64,000 nucleotides of DNA from Longimonas halophila (GCF_002554705.1 NZ_PDEP01000003.1:186001-250000), one strand, 5' to 3'; shown: positions 8,625-18,764, numbered from the stretch's first letter. The notes: generated by a model from the sequence alone, not told the origin. Made by a program: numbers and translations.

Positions 8625-11600
8625 TCACATGGCCTCCTCGCGCAGCCGAAAGAGGTCTTTCAGCTCGTCGGTCGAGAGCTCCGTGACCCAGCCTTCGCCT
8701 GCATCGACGACCTGATCGGCGAGGCTTTTTTTGCGTTCGATCATCTCGGCGATCCGCTCCTCCAGCGTGCCCGCACAGACGAATTTGTGCACCTGCACGC
8801 GTCGTGTCTGCCCAATCCGGAAGGCGCGGTCGGTGGCCTGGTTCTCTACAGCGGGGTTCCACCAGCGGTCATAGTGAAAGACGTGGTTGGCCCGCGTGAG
8901 GTTGAGCCCGGTGCCGCCTGCTTTGAGCGAGAGCAGAAAAAACGGTGGCGCGTCGTCGGCCTCCTGAAAGCGCTCGACCATCTGGTCGCGCTTCTCCTGC
9001 TTGACTCCGCCGTGCAGAAAGAGCGCCTCACGCCCGAAGGTTTCTTGCAGATGTCGCTTCAACATAGTGCCCATTTCGGTGAACTGCGTAAAGATGAGCG
9101 CCCGTTCGTTGGCCGCAAGCACTTCCTCCAGCATCTCTACCAGCCGCAACAGCTTGCCCGACCGGTCCGCGATCTGCGAATCGTCGTGCAGATACTGGGC
9201 CGGATGGTTGCAGATCTGCTTCAGTTGCATGAGTGTCGAGAGCACAAGACCGCGCCGCTCCATGTCCAGTTCCGACTGTTCGCCCTCCAGTGCCGCCGTC
9301 GTTTTCTTCACTACCGCCCGGTAGAGCGAGGCCTGCTCCTCGGTGAGCGTGGTGTAGACGGTCATTTCTTGCTTTTCTGGCAGGTCGTCGATCACCGTGG
9401 GGTCGGTCTTCTCGCGACGCAGGATGAACGGACCGGTGATGCGCTTCAGGCGGCGCATGGCCTCTTCGTCGCGCTCGTTCTGAATGGGCCGGAAGAACTT
9501 CTTTTTGAAGGAAGCCTGGCTGCCCAGCAGCCCTGGATTCAAAATCTCCATGATCGACCACAGGTCGCCCACATTGTTCTCCACCGGCGTGCCCGTCATG
9601 GCAATGCAATGCTGGGCGGTAAGCGACCGGGCGGCCTGCGTGCGTTGGGCGCTGGGATTTTTGACGTACTGCGCCTCATCGAGGACCACGGTGTCCCACG
9701 AAATAGCCCGAAACAGCTCCACGTCGCGGCGGAGAAGCGCGTAGTTGGTGACCACCAGCGTGCGATTGGCCATCTGCTCGGTGAAAGCCTCTTCGTCCGA
9801 CGCGCGGTCACCGCCGTGGTGGACGAGCACAGACAGGTCGGGCGTAAACCGGTTGGCTTCCTTCTTCCAGTTGGTGACCACCGAGGTGGGACACACGATA
9901 AGGCTTGGCAGGAGGGATGCGTTTGCGGAGCCGTTTTCAGGAGCGTTGCTTTCGGGGGACCCGTTGTAGGTGCGTTGTAGGAGAGCGAGGGCTTGCACAG
10001 TTTTGCCGAGGCCCATGTCGTCGGCGAGGCACGCTCCCAGTCCCCACCGCTTTAGGAAGGCGAGCCAGGCGTAGCCGCGCTGCTGGTAGGGACGCAGCGT
10101 ACCCTCAAAGCCGTCGGGCTCGGGAAGCGGCTCGACGGTGTCGCCCCGATTGAGCCGGTCCAACAGATCGCCCAGTTGTCCGCTTGTCGAGATGGCCTCG
10201 ACAGGCAGCCCGGCGGGGCCTTCCTCGGCGCCGAGGGCCATCTGCATCACGTCGCGAACCGTAAAGCGGTCGGCGTCTTTCTGGTCGATACGATCGACCA
10301 TCGCCCGGATGGCATCGAGATCCACCTCGACCCACTCGCCTCGCAGGTTCACCAGGGGCGTTTTCATTTCGGCCAGTTCGTCAAGCTCCTCGCGCGAGAG
10401 CACATGATCGCCGAGGGCCACCTCCCAGTCGAACTGAACGATGGTCTTGAGGGAGAGTCCGGCCTTCGCTTTCATGTCCGGAGCGGCTGCGTTGGCCTTT
10501 GCAGAAAGGCGCTCCTTCGTCCGTCCTCGCTTCCACCACGCGGGGAGTTGCACCCCAAAGCCGGCCTGCCGCAGCAGCGGGGCATACTCACGCAGAAAGG
10601 CATGCGCCTGCGCTGTGTCCAGCTCCAGCCCCGCCGGGTTAGGTTGCTTGAGACTGTCTTCGATGGCGGGCCACACGCCCATGGCCTGCCCCAGAGCCGC
10701 AAGCAGGTATGGTTCGGGGTGGAAGTTGACACGCTCAAGGACGCGCCGCGCCGACGCATCCGGATCCCAGGCCGTTTCCACGTCAATCTGTAGGCTGGGG
10801 TCGGCTGTGGATTGCAGCAGGTAGCGAACGTGCCAGGAGTCGGCATCCTGCGTTATGTCATCTGTTCCCGTTCCATTTGGTTCTTCGAGACGAAACGTGA
10901 GGCGAAAGGGAGCACCAGCCGTTACCTCAATGCGTCGCCGCCACGCCCGTAACTGACCAGCCAGGTGCGTCAGTTCATTTGTATTGCCCTTCATCCGTCC
11001 GTCGGGCGTACGCAGGGCGTGGAGCCACTGGTCGTGCAGGCTGTCGAAGGAAGCCGGGGCACGATGGGATGCAGCCGCCCGCCCGTTCTCTCCCATGCGA
11101 ACGATGCAGTCAACGAGGTCGCCAAGCACACCCATAAGTGCCGTCCGAGGGGACGTTTCCGGCGCCTTCGTGTCCGATGTAGAGAGCGCGCGGCAGGCGG
11201 GCGGCATCGCGTTAGCGAGCGCCGCTACCCGTTCCGCCTCCTCGCCCCGTACAACAGGCTCCCAGCGGGCGTGGTAAGTGCCGTCCCGTTCTTGCATGCC
11301 GGGCAGGAACTGTTCGCGGGCCACCAGGGCCCCTGCAAAGCGGACGACGTGAGCCCAGTAGACCAGGTCGCTCCCAAACAATTGGCCGGGCGCAAACATG
11401 CGACGTTCAGGATCGCCCGCACACAGGTCGACAACCGCCGCCCGGTTAAGCGGAAGCGTCGGCACGCGCCATGGGGCGAGGGAGACCGCCTCCGCATGGC
11501 TGGGGGAGTCGTCGCCCGTCTCCAGTACCGGCGATGATGGCACAGCGGCATCGCGTACGGTAGGCAGCCACGCAACGAGCGTCTCGGGCGTCTCGTCTAC

Positions 11601-11768
11601 CGACAGCCCCCGCTCGTTGAGCAGATCCATTAGCACATCAGGCTGGCAGGCTCGGGACAGGTGGTTGGGCCCCGCATCACCAATCTGATATTTCGGTTCC
11701 GACGTTTCGCCCCACAGATGTAGCTGGTTGCTCCACCAACCAAGATGAAAAATATGCATGCGAGCCAC
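8625..11768 (-). CDS. SNF2-family DNA helicase/translocase
   Basis: A 1047-residue superfamily 2 ATPase. The N-terminal half (about 1-560) is the bacterial SNF2-associated region. The motor then shows Walker A in DDMGLGKTVQA (motif I), Walker B in VVLDEAQYVKN, MTGTPVENN (motif III), and the second RecA lobe with LSLKAGGTGLNL and DRAFRIGQTRRV (motifs V-VI). SNF2 proteins translocate on duplex DNA and displace proteins. The downstream SWIM gene is its usual partner. The start at 11768 (MARMHIFHLGWW) is uncertain by three codons, since homologues typically begin near the second Met. The gene is divergent from dut across 346 bases. Confidence 0.93.
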   Translation of the reverse strand: MARMHIFHLGWWSNQLHLWGETSEPKYQIGDAGPNHLSRACQPDVLMDLLNERGLSVDETPETLVAWLPTVRDAAVPSSPVLETGDDSPSHAEAVSLAPWRVPTLPLNRAAVVDLCAGDPERRMFAPGQLFGSDLVYWAHVVRFAGALVAREQFLPGMQERDGTYHARWEPVVRGEEAERVAALANAMPPACRALSTSDTKAPETSPRTALMGVLGDLVDCIVRMGENGRAAASHRAPASFDSLHDQWLHALRTPDGRMKGNTNELTHLAGQLRAWRRRIEVTAGAPFRLTFRLEEPNGTGTDDITQDADSWHVRYLLQSTADPSLQIDVETAWDPDASARRVLERVNFHPEPYLLAALGQAMGVWPAIEDSLKQPNPAGLELDTAQAHAFLREYAPLLRQAGFGVQLPAWWKRGRTKERLSAKANAAAPDMKAKAGLSLKTIVQFDWEVALGDHVLSREELDELAEMKTPLVNLRGEWVEVDLDAIRAMVDRIDQKDADRFTVRDVMQMALGAEEGPAGLPVEAISTSGQLGDLLDRLNRGDTVEPLPEPDGFEGTLRPYQQRGYAWLAFLKRWGLGACLADDMGLGKTVQALALLQRTYNGSPESNAPENGSANASLLPSLIVCPTSVVTNWKKEANRFTPDLSVLVHHGGDRASDEEAFTEQMANRTLVVTNYALLRRDVELFRAISWDTVVLDEAQYVKNPSAQRTQAARSLTAQHCIAMTGTPVENNVGDLWSIMEILNPGLLGSQASFKKKFFRPIQNERDEEAMRRLKRITGPFILRREKTDPTVIDDLPEKQEMTVYTTLTEEQASLYRAVVKKTTAALEGEQSELDMERRGLVLSTLMQLKQICNHPAQYLHDDSQIADRSGKLLRLVEMLEEVLAANERALIFTQFTEMGTMLKRHLQETFGREALFLHGGVKQEKRDQMVERFQEADDAPPFFLLSLKAGGTGLNLTRANHVFHYDRWWNPAVENQATDRAFRIGQTRRVQVHKFVCAGTLEERIAEMIERKKSLADQVVDAGEGWVTELSTDELKDLFRLREEAM

Positions 11769-12114
11769 TGGGTAAACTGGAGAACCACACGAAAGAGATC
11801 AGAGCTGGGCTTCTTTGATGCCAGAAAGAACGGCCATCGCACCAACGCGCCACACTGACCGATGACAGACCGCATTGTTCTTATTGGCCTTTGCTCACGC
11901 CTATAGCCTCCTTGGTTTACCCTCCTGAGAATTGATAAACGCTAAACGGTAAAGCCGCTCGGACTTTCCTACGTTGCTCATCCCTTGCAGTCTTATCCTC
12001 ATGGGCCCAACATAGCGTGTGTCGTACTCGCGGTATAGCACTGACTAATATGGATTTATGGGTTCATTGTCCTGAGGAAAGCTATCGTTCGCATTCTGAT
12101 TATCCGGTTGTACT
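11769..12114. other. Intergenic region between SNF2 and dut genes
   Basis: 346 bases separate the divergent SNF2 and dut genes and should carry both promoters. The region is more AT-rich than its surroundings, with no gene, strong hairpin or repeat that I could support. Confidence 0.5.
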
Positions 12115-12570
12115 ATGTCCACCCGCATCCCCCTAACGCGTCTTTCGCATGCTGCTGACCTATCGCTGCCCGAACATGCTACGCCGCACAGCGCAGGCGT
12201 GGATCTGCGCGCTGCCCTGCCCGAAGACGCTCCACACACGCTGGAGCCCGGAGCGCGTACGCTCGTGCCAACCGGACTCAAAATTGCGCTTCCTGCAGGA
12301 TGCGAAGGGCAGGTGCGCCCCCGGAGCGGACTTGCCGTGCGCACGGGCGTTACCGTCCTGAACGCGCCCGGCACCATCGACGCAGACTATCGGGGCGAAG
12401 TGAAGGTCGCGCTCATCAACTTGGGGCAGGAGCCGGTGACTATCGAGCGCGGCATGCGCATCGCCCAACTCGTAGTGGCGCGCTACGAATCCGTCGATTG
12501 GAACGAGGTCGACACGCTGGAACCCACCACCCGCGGCACAGGTGGATTTGGATCCACCGGTACGTCCTAA
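12115..12570 (+). CDS. dut: Deoxyuridine 5'-triphosphate nucleotidohydrolase (dUTPase)
   Basis: A 151-residue trimeric dUTPase that converts dUTP to dUMP and pyrophosphate, keeping uracil out of DNA and feeding thymidylate synthesis. The five family motifs are in order: AGVDLRA (I, catalytic Asp), PRSGLA (II), [12 protein letters not shown] (III), [10 protein letters not shown] (IV) and the C-terminal GRG-like [11 protein letters not shown] (V). Length is normal for the family. It is followed after 16 bases by the carotenoid oxygenase on the same strand, so the two genes probably share a transcript although their functions are unrelated. Confidence 0.96.
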   Translation: MSTRIPLTRLSHAADLSLPEHATPHSAGVDLRAALPEDAPHTLEPGARTLVPTGLKIALPAGCEGQVRPRSGLAVRTGVTVLNAPGTIDADYRGEVKVALINLGQEPVTIERGMRIAQLVVARYESVDWNEVDTLEPTTRGTGGFGSTGTS

Positions 12571-12586
12571 CACATCTACCTGAGCG

Positions 12587-14023
12587 ATGCCTTCTGCCCC
12601 CTACGCCCTTGGCCTCACCACGGCAAACGAGCACCCCGAGTCCCGTGCGCTTCCGGTACGAGGCACGCTGCCGCCCTGGCTGCGCGGTACGCTCGTGCGG
12701 AATGGACCCGGACGCTTCGAGGTCGAGGACGAGGCCTACAACCACTGGTTCGATGGACTCGCGCTGCTGCACGCCTTCACGATCACCGAGGCCGGCGTAT
12801 CCTACCGAAGTCGCTTTCTGCAAAGCAGCGCCTACACCGAGGCCGAAGCGGAAGGTCGCATCACGCAGTCGGCGTTTGCGACAGACCCGTGCCGTTCGCT
12901 GTTTGAGCGCGTGATGACCGTCTTTCGTCCGCAGCTCACCGACAACGCCAACGTAAGCATCCATCGGCTGGCCGGGGACTGGGTCGCGCTGACGGAGACG
13001 CCGCTGCCGGTGCGCTTCGATCCGCATACGCTCGACACACTCGGTGTGGTGGACTATGACGACACGCTCAGTGGACCGCTCACGACCGCGCATCCCCACC
13101 GCCTGCCCGATGGCACGCTGTACAGCTACGTCGTCGACTTCTCGAAGCCCACGAGCACCTACCGTCTGTACCGCCTCGACGCGGCCACCGCTACGCGAAA
13201 AGAGCTGGGCACGCATGCGGTGCGGCGTCCCTCGTACATGCACAGCTTTGCGATGACCGGGCGCTACCTGGCGCTGGTGGCGTTTCCGCTGGTGCTCGAC
13301 CCGCTGGATGTGCTGCTCAGTGGCAAACCGTTTATCGAGAACTTTGAGTGGCAGCCCGAACGTGGCACGCAAATTCATGTGTTTGAGCGCGATACCGGCA
13401 CGCACGTTACGACCGTGCCCACCGACCCGATGTTCGCATTTCACCACATCAACGCGTTCGACGACGGCGATGCACTCTGCATCGACCTGGCGTCCTACCC
13501 CGATGCCACGATCGTAGACCGCATGTACCTGGATGCGCTGCGCAGTGGCTGGGACGATGTGGAGATGGCCCGTCCCGAACGCCTGCGTGTCAACCTGAAG
13601 CAGCACACGGCCACCCACGAGCGCCTCAGTGACACGGGCATCGAGGTGCCACGCATCCACTACGCCGCGTGCAACGGACAGCCGTATCGCTACGTGTATG
13701 GCACCGGCAACCGCACGCCCGGGAACTTCACCGACGAGCTCGTCAAAATCGACATGACCACGGGCAACGCCCAGCACTGGCATGCGGACGGCTGCTTTCC
13801 CAGCGAGCCGATTTTCGCGGCAGCCCCCCGTTCCACTGCCGAAGATGAAGGCGTCGTGCTCTCGGTGGTGCTGGATACCGAGGCGGAACGCTCGTTCTTA
13901 CTGGTGTTGGATGCGGAGTCGTTCACCGAGATCGCCCGTGCCCCCGCCCCTCAGGCCATTCCGCTGAGCTTTCATGGGCAGTTTTTGGATGCGGACGCGC
14001 CCCTTCAGGACCTTCATCGATAG
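12587..14023 (+). CDS. Carotenoid cleavage oxygenase (RPE65/CCO family)
   Basis: A 478-residue non-haem iron dioxygenase of the carotenoid oxygenase family. The four iron-ligating histidines expected of the seven-bladed propeller are visible in TAHPH, SYMHSF, AFHHINAF and the C-terminal SFHGQF. The N-terminal signature LRGTLVRNGPGRF is typical. Such enzymes cut carotenoids at a double bond; cleavage of beta-carotene yields retinal, which halophilic relatives use for rhodopsins. A retinal-forming role is a reasonable guess, but cleavage site and substrate are not readable from sequence. It lies 16 bases behind dut and converges on the glycosyltransferase. Confidence 0.93.
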   Translation: MPSAPYALGLTTANEHPESRALPVRGTLPPWLRGTLVRNGPGRFEVEDEAYNHWFDGLALLHAFTITEAGVSYRSRFLQSSAYTEAEAEGRITQSAFATDPCRSLFERVMTVFRPQLTDNANVSIHRLAGDWVALTETPLPVRFDPHTLDTLGVVDYDDTLSGPLTTAHPHRLPDGTLYSYVVDFSKPTSTYRLYRLDAATATRKELGTHAVRRPSYMHSFAMTGRYLALVAFPLVLDPLDVLLSGKPFIENFEWQPERGTQIHVFERDTGTHVTTVPTDPMFAFHHINAFDDGDALCIDLASYPDATIVDRMYLDALRSGWDDVEMARPERLRVNLKQHTATHERLSDTGIEVPRIHYAACNGQPYRYVYGTGNRTPGNFTDELVKIDMTTGNAQHWHADGCFPSEPIFAAAPRSTAEDEGVVLSVVLDTEAERSFLLVLDAESFTEIARAPAPQAIPLSFHGQFLDADAPLQDLHR

Positions 14024-14032
14024 CCAGCTCAA

Positions 14033-15133
14033 TCAGTTGACAGCAGGCACCGGATGCGATGCCTGCTCGGGCCAGAGCGAGGTGGTCGTAGCCAGCGGAT
14101 GAGTCGCAACCGCATCGAGCTGCTCGATGAGCGCATCCGCGTCGCCGGTCGGCACCACGTATCCGTTCACGCCGTCGGTGATGTACTCGGCCATGCCGGT
14201 GTCTTCAGTGGCAATGACAGGCACGCCGCAAGCCAGCGCTTCAACGGGCGCGTAACCGAATCCGTCTTCAAAGCTCGGATGCACAAACACATCGGCGGTG
14301 TGCAGGGTGGGCAACGGATCGCCGGGCGCTACGGTGATGCGCGGGTCGGCCCGGAGCGCAGCCTGCATGTAGCGTCGCATAACCGGGGTGGCCCAGCCGC
14401 CTACCAGCGTCAGTCGTGCATTGGAATGCGGCCACTGTGCAAACGCGTCGATCAGGAGCGGGAGGCCCTTCGTGGCGTCGAGGCGGCCCACATACACGAC
14501 ATGAAAAGACCCACCAGCGGGGCGCGTCTCGGGCGGTTGGAAGCGCGGGGCCGGCTGCAGATGAGTGCGGATGAGCTTGGATGCAGGAAACCCGGCATCC
14601 AGAAAAGACTGGCGTACGTAGTCGGAGTGCACGTAGATCGCATCGGCAGCTTCGTACTCGGCGCGAGTTTTGCGCTGCTGGGCCGCGTTCAGCCAGGTGT
14701 CGCGGATTCCGGTTTGGGCTGCGGCGCGATCGTGCTGGACAGCCACGTTGTCGATATGGCTATTGGCTGCAACGAGCTCAAGGCGGTCGTATCCCTTGGC
14801 CTCTGCTGCACGAAATGCCCGCAGCGACTTGCCTACGAATCCCATATACGCCGTCCCGTCTTCGGGCAGCGCTGCGGCGAGCGCCCGGTCGTACGCCTCG
14901 TTGCTTAGGTGATTGCGCCACGTGGGCGACCACCGAATGGGCGGGCAGGCATGCACGTAGCGCATCCACCACGGAGACGGTACGCGTTGAGCATGCGCAT
15001 CGTCCGGTTTGCCTTTGGGCACCAGGTAGCGCCAGAGTGCACCGGCCGTGCGGCTTTCTTCGACCATGTGGGCCAGATGTTGCCCAATGCCGCCTGCTCC
15101 ATAGGCGGAGTTGCATCCAATAACGCGTTTCAT
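14033..15133 (-). CDS. Family 4 glycosyltransferase
   Basis: A 366-residue GT-B enzyme. The N-terminal acceptor domain starts with a glycine-rich loop (GAGGIGQHL). The C-terminal nucleotide-sugar domain shows VVYVGRLDATKG and the E-x7-E-type motif in FEDGFGYAPVEALACGVPVIA, typical of GT4 retaining transferases. It probably adds a sugar to a cell-surface glycan or lipid, but nothing nearby forms a polysaccharide cluster, so its product is unknown. The stop is only 10 bases from the convergent carotenoid oxygenase stop. Confidence 0.9.
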   Translation of the reverse strand: MKRVIGCNSAYGAGGIGQHLAHMVEESRTAGALWRYLVPKGKPDDAHAQRVPSPWWMRYVHACPPIRWSPTWRNHLSNEAYDRALAAALPEDGTAYMGFVGKSLRAFRAAEAKGYDRLELVAANSHIDNVAVQHDRAAAQTGIRDTWLNAAQQRKTRAEYEAADAIYVHSDYVRQSFLDAGFPASKLIRTHLQPAPRFQPPETRPAGGSFHVVYVGRLDATKGLPLLIDAFAQWPHSNARLTLVGGWATPVMRRYMQAALRADPRITVAPGDPLPTLHTADVFVHPSFEDGFGYAPVEALACGVPVIATEDTGMAEYITDGVNGYVVPTGDADALIEQLDAVATHPLATTTSLWPEQASHPVPAVN

Positions 15134-15292
15134 GTAAGCCGAGTACAGACCAAGGAAAAGCAGTGGACTGCAAGTATCGGCAAAAACGCGCCAGCCGGAT
15201 TCAGGATTGCGCGCAACAAGCGGACAAGTTCTGGTGCATGCCGGATGCGCCCTTGGCGCACCCAGACAAGCACACAGCGTCGAATGCAGTGT

Positions 15293-15838
15293 TTAGATGC
15301 GGCTGAAGTGCTCGGTTTCGTCGTCATCGTCGCTATCGTCGACCATGTACTGGTCGGTCGGCACTTCGAGGTAGTCCATGAGCCAGTCGAGGGCCCACAC
15401 CTGGTTGTCTACGCCAATCCATTCGTAGCCGGGTTCGACGTAATCGGCCACTTCTTCCCAGTCAACCGTCCAGTCTTTATAGACGTGAAACGAGAACTGG
15501 TGGTCGTCGGTCTCGAAGTAGATAGCTCCCTCTTCGGGATCGTAGATGGTTTCGGAGCCATCGTCTTCGCGGGCCAGCTCGGCCCCAAGGACCAGAAGCG
15601 GCACCTTGAACCGATAGTCCATCTTATGAACGCGCTTGGCCTGGCTATTCAGGTAGTTAGCCAGTACGGCGCAGCCATCGCTGTAGGCAATAGCCGCTTC
15701 GGCCGCTTCGCGCGTGGGCGGGTCGGCCTCGATCTTATCAAGCGCCGCCTTGATGAGCGGCCATACGGCCACAGGATCGTCGCTTTTCGTCGTGCGCTCC
15801 TTGCGAGGAATATCTACGGTGCGCGATTGGATGTCCAC
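15293..15838 (-). CDS. Conserved acidic hypothetical protein
   Basis: A 181-residue protein from a GTG at 15838 (VDIQSRTVDIP). No signal peptide or membrane segment. It is strongly acidic, with a C-terminal DDSDDDDETE stretch that fits a salt-adapted cytosol. Motifs such as YRFKVPLLVLGAEL and FHVYKDWTVDWEEV suggest a compact alpha/beta fold, but I do not recognise the family. The frame shows normal codon use for this genome and lies between the glycosyltransferase and PBP1A genes on the same strand, 159 bases or more from each. Confidence 0.75.
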   Translation of the reverse strand: MDIQSRTVDIPRKERTTKSDDPVAVWPLIKAALDKIEADPPTREAAEAAIAYSDGCAVLANYLNSQAKRVHKMDYRFKVPLLVLGAELAREDDGSETIYDPEEGAIYFETDDHQFSFHVYKDWTVDWEEVADYVEPGYEWIGVDNQVWALDWLMDYLEVPTDQYMVDDSDDDDETEHFSRI

Positions 15839-16189
15839 GGGTTCTTATATTCAGTAAATGAGTGACAGGGAAAACATCGCTACGGCTCAGCTACAGTCCA
15901 GCTACGCCTGTTCGGGCCGCAGCATGCACAACGCGGTAGCGTAACAGGGCACAAAATGTAACAGGAAGCAATGGTTGGCTGCATGCCCAGTTGCTGTATG
16001 GCACTGTGCATATGGTATGTGCCAACGAGTTGGCACCGGCGCCGTTCGCAGGCTTTCGACGCGTGGTCTGAATATTACGATACAACCAACAGAGGTGCAA
16101 CTTTGCTGAGGCATCAAAAAACGAGTTGCAAGGGCCTCGACGCCTCTTTCAAGAGCCTCTGCAGCCTGCGCGCTCTTGGCTGCATACTT
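15839..16189. other. Intergenic region downstream of PBP1A
   Basis: 351 bases without a convincing gene; the short frames here lack coding signs. A perfect hairpin GTGCCAA-cgag-TTGGCAC sits at 16019-16036 and could end the PBP1A transcript, although no T-run follows. Confidence 0.5.
16019..16036 (-). terminator. Hairpin after PBP1A gene
   Basis: GTGCCAA and TTGGCAC form a perfect 7-bp stem with the 4-nt loop CGAG, about 155 bases past the PBP1A stop. The stable tetraloop structure suggests a terminator or RNA 3'-end protector, but a U-tract is absent. Confidence 0.4.
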
Positions 16190-18655
16190 TTACCAGCCCA
16201 CACCGCCTCCATCGCGGTCATCTTCAGGCGCCTCAATCATGAACTCCTCTAACGGAAACTCCGCCTCTCTGCGAAGCGGACTCTCTTCCGCATTGGTACC
16301 CATGTTAGCAATGCGCTGGGTGTAATCACCCACCAAAAAGAGCGCATTGCGTCCGCCCTGCCCCCAAGCATTAGTGCGAAAGGTGATGCGCTGGTCGTTA
16401 AATCCTACCCAGGAACCGGTCACCAAATCGGGATGCATCATGATGAACCAGCCATCGGCTCCATCTTGGGTGGTTCCGGTTTTGGCCGCCAGGTCGTAAT
16501 CGCCCAAGCCAAACTGCGTACGGATGCGCTGGCCTGTGCCAAAGTCAATCACACCACGCATCATGTCAGCCACCGTGTAGGCGGTACGCTCCGACAGCAC
16601 TTCTTGGGGAGCCGAGCGCGGAGCCCAAAGCAGATTGCCAAACCGATCTTCAATGCGCGTAATAACCTGGGGCTCGTTGCGCAGCCCTCCGTTAGCCAGC
16701 GTACTGTAGGCCGTGACCATCTCCAAGAGCGTTACGTTGCTGGTGCCCAGTGAAATGGACGGCACCGCTTGCAGTTCACTTTGGATGCCCATGCGACGCG
16801 CATATTGCGCAATAGTGCTCGGCCCAATTTCAAGCGCTACCCGTGCGGTAATAGTGTTGATAGAGCGCGCAAGAGCCTGTGTCATGGTCAACTCTTGGCC
16901 ACTGTATCCGCTAAAGTTGTTCGGACTCCAGGTGGTATCCGCGTTCACATCTTCATACACGAATGTGCTGTCTAAGAATGTATCGTAGGGCGAGTAGCCA
17001 TTATCAATGGCCGCGGTGTAGGTAAAGGGCTTGAACGTAGACCCCGGCTGACGCTGGGCAATGCTCACCTTGTCATATTTATCGTCCCGAAAGTCGCGTC
17101 CGCCAACCCATGCTTTCACCTGGCCGGTTCGCGGGTCCATCGACACAAGACCGGCTTCGAGCCTCGTGCGCAGGGTGCGCAGCGAGTCGACGAACGTTTC
17201 ATTGGTACGCAGCGACTGCAGCGCCTCTTCATCGGTCTGTCCAGCTTCATCAACAAGGCGCTGGTAGTGGGGCGTGTCGCGGATGTACTCGTTGACGATT
17301 CCGGTATTAGAGGACCAGAAGTGCGAGAAGGGCTCGTAGTCCTCGCCGCGAACGAGCTCCATGTACGGCTCAAACTCACGGCTAAGGAGGCGCGTGCGCT
17401 CGCTGCTCCACTCATAATCCACCACCGCCTGCAAGCGCGTCATCTGCGAGTCAACCGCCGCCTTTGCGTGCTGCTGCATCCGACTGTCGACCGTGGTGTA
17501 TACGCGCAGCCCGTCGCCATACATGTCATATTCGTTGAGCGGATGCTCTGGGTCACGTGTCATGCGCTGCAGCTCAGTGCGTACATGCTCAGCAAAGTAA
17601 GGCGCCAGGCTCGTATAGAGTTCGGCTGAATGGTAGCTGGCTGCAACCTCTTCCTCACGATACACTGCCAACTCCTCATCTTCGATCATGCCGTACCGAG
17701 CCATCTGCCCCATCACCACATTGCGGCGCATTTTGGCGTTTTCTGGATTCCGAACCGGGTTGTAGTAGGTCGTTGCTTTCAGCAACCCAATGAGCGTGGC
17801 TGCTTCGGGCACGGCAAGCTCCTGCGGCGCCTTGCCATAGTACGTGCGCGAGGCCGCCTCAATCCCGAACGCGTTCGAGCCAAAGGCTACCGTATTCAGG
17901 TACATCTCAACGATCTCCGTCTTCGTATAGCGGCGCTCCAGCTCCACCGCCGTAATCATCTCACGGATCTTACGCATGATGGTGACCTCCCGCCCCACCT
18001 CTTCATCATACAGGTTGCGGGCCAGTTGCTGCGAGATCGTAGACGCGCCGCGCAGGTCGCCCGTAAGCGTGCTGAACGCCGCCGCCGCAATGCCTTGAAT
18101 GTCTACGCCCCAGTGCCGCCGGAACCGGTGATCCTCCGTTGCAATGAGCGCGTTGACGACGTTCGTCCCGATGCTGTCGTACGGCACCCACGACCGGTTC
18201 TGTCGTGCGTAGCGGGCCAGCTCTTCCCCATCGGCGGTATAGGCGATGGTAGCCAGTTCAACCGTCGGGTTCTCAAGGCGCTGCGTAGACGGAATGTCGG
18301 ACCCCAGGGCGGCAAACAGCCCGATTAGCACGAGCAGTCCGAGCCCCCCAAGCCCCGCAACAACGCCAAGCACAGAGGCAGCCTGGGCCACCTGCGGGTG
18401 GTCAATCCACTGCCCAGCCCAGCCGGTCCACATCACCGAACTGCCTGCTGCAGCATCGCGGTCGGAGGGGGCTTCATCGGGCGTGTTGAACGAAGCCTCT
18501 TCATCAGAAGCTTCGGGAATGGACTCTGAAGGAAGATCAGAGGGAGATGCGGAGGCTGCGCTGCCTTCGTTCGTGTCTTGCTGGGGTTTGCGTGCCTCGG
18601 GATCGTCGAAGTACTCTTCGAGTTCGCCGTCGGAAAAAGACCACTGGTCTGACAT
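16190..18655 (-). CDS. mrcA: Class A penicillin-binding protein 1A
   Basis: An 821-residue bifunctional peptidoglycan synthase. A long acidic cytoplasmic tail (1-about 90) precedes one membrane helix (about 92-117). The GT51 glycosyltransferase domain follows, with catalytic Glu174 in ATEDHRF and the GASTISQQLARNL motif. The transpeptidase domain has the nucleophile in GSTFKPF (SxxK), SIN (SxN) and KTGTTQD (KTG). It polymerises and crosslinks murein at the outer face of the inner membrane. The acidic tail, rich in Ser, Asp and Glu, is longer than in standard PBP1A and fits a halophile. No operon partner is evident. The symbol follows the closest E. coli equivalent. Confidence 0.93.
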   Translation of the reverse strand: MSDQWSFSDGELEEYFDDPEARKPQQDTNEGSAASASPSDLPSESIPEASDEEASFNTPDEAPSDRDAAAGSSVMWTGWAGQWIDHPQVAQAASVLGVVAGLGGLGLLVLIGLFAALGSDIPSTQRLENPTVELATIAYTADGEELARYARQNRSWVPYDSIGTNVVNALIATEDHRFRRHWGVDIQGIAAAAFSTLTGDLRGASTISQQLARNLYDEEVGREVTIMRKIREMITAVELERRYTKTEIVEMYLNTVAFGSNAFGIEAASRTYYGKAPQELAVPEAATLIGLLKATTYYNPVRNPENAKMRRNVVMGQMARYGMIEDEELAVYREEEVAASYHSAELYTSLAPYFAEHVRTELQRMTRDPEHPLNEYDMYGDGLRVYTTVDSRMQQHAKAAVDSQMTRLQAVVDYEWSSERTRLLSREFEPYMELVRGEDYEPFSHFWSSNTGIVNEYIRDTPHYQRLVDEAGQTDEEALQSLRTNETFVDSLRTLRTRLEAGLVSMDPRTGQVKAWVGGRDFRDDKYDKVSIAQRQPGSTFKPFTYTAAIDNGYSPYDTFLDSTFVYEDVNADTTWSPNNFSGYSGQELTMTQALARSINTITARVALEIGPSTIAQYARRMGIQSELQAVPSISLGTSNVTLLEMVTAYSTLANGGLRNEPQVITRIEDRFGNLLWAPRSAPQEVLSERTAYTVADMMRGVIDFGTGQRIRTQFGLGDYDLAAKTGTTQDGADGWFIMMHPDLVTGSWVGFNDQRITFRTNAWGQGGRNALFLVGDYTQRIANMGTNAEESPLRREAEFPLEEFMIEAPEDDRDGGGVGW

Positions 18656-18764
18656 GAAGCGTCAGCGTTCGGGAAGGTACATATGCTGTGAGCGTGCAGC
18701 GGTGGACTGCCAGGCAGCACGCGGGACGGTACTGCACCCGCAGCATGCGTGTGGGTTTCCCGCC

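Noticed and set aside
12440..13783. 447-codon open frame opposite the carotenoid oxygenase
   Set aside because: Antisense shadow; the sense gene has all four iron histidines and normal length.
15891..16117. Short minus-strand frames between the acidic protein and PBP1A genes
   Set aside because: Two overlapping frames of similar length in different phases, with no motif. Probably non-coding.
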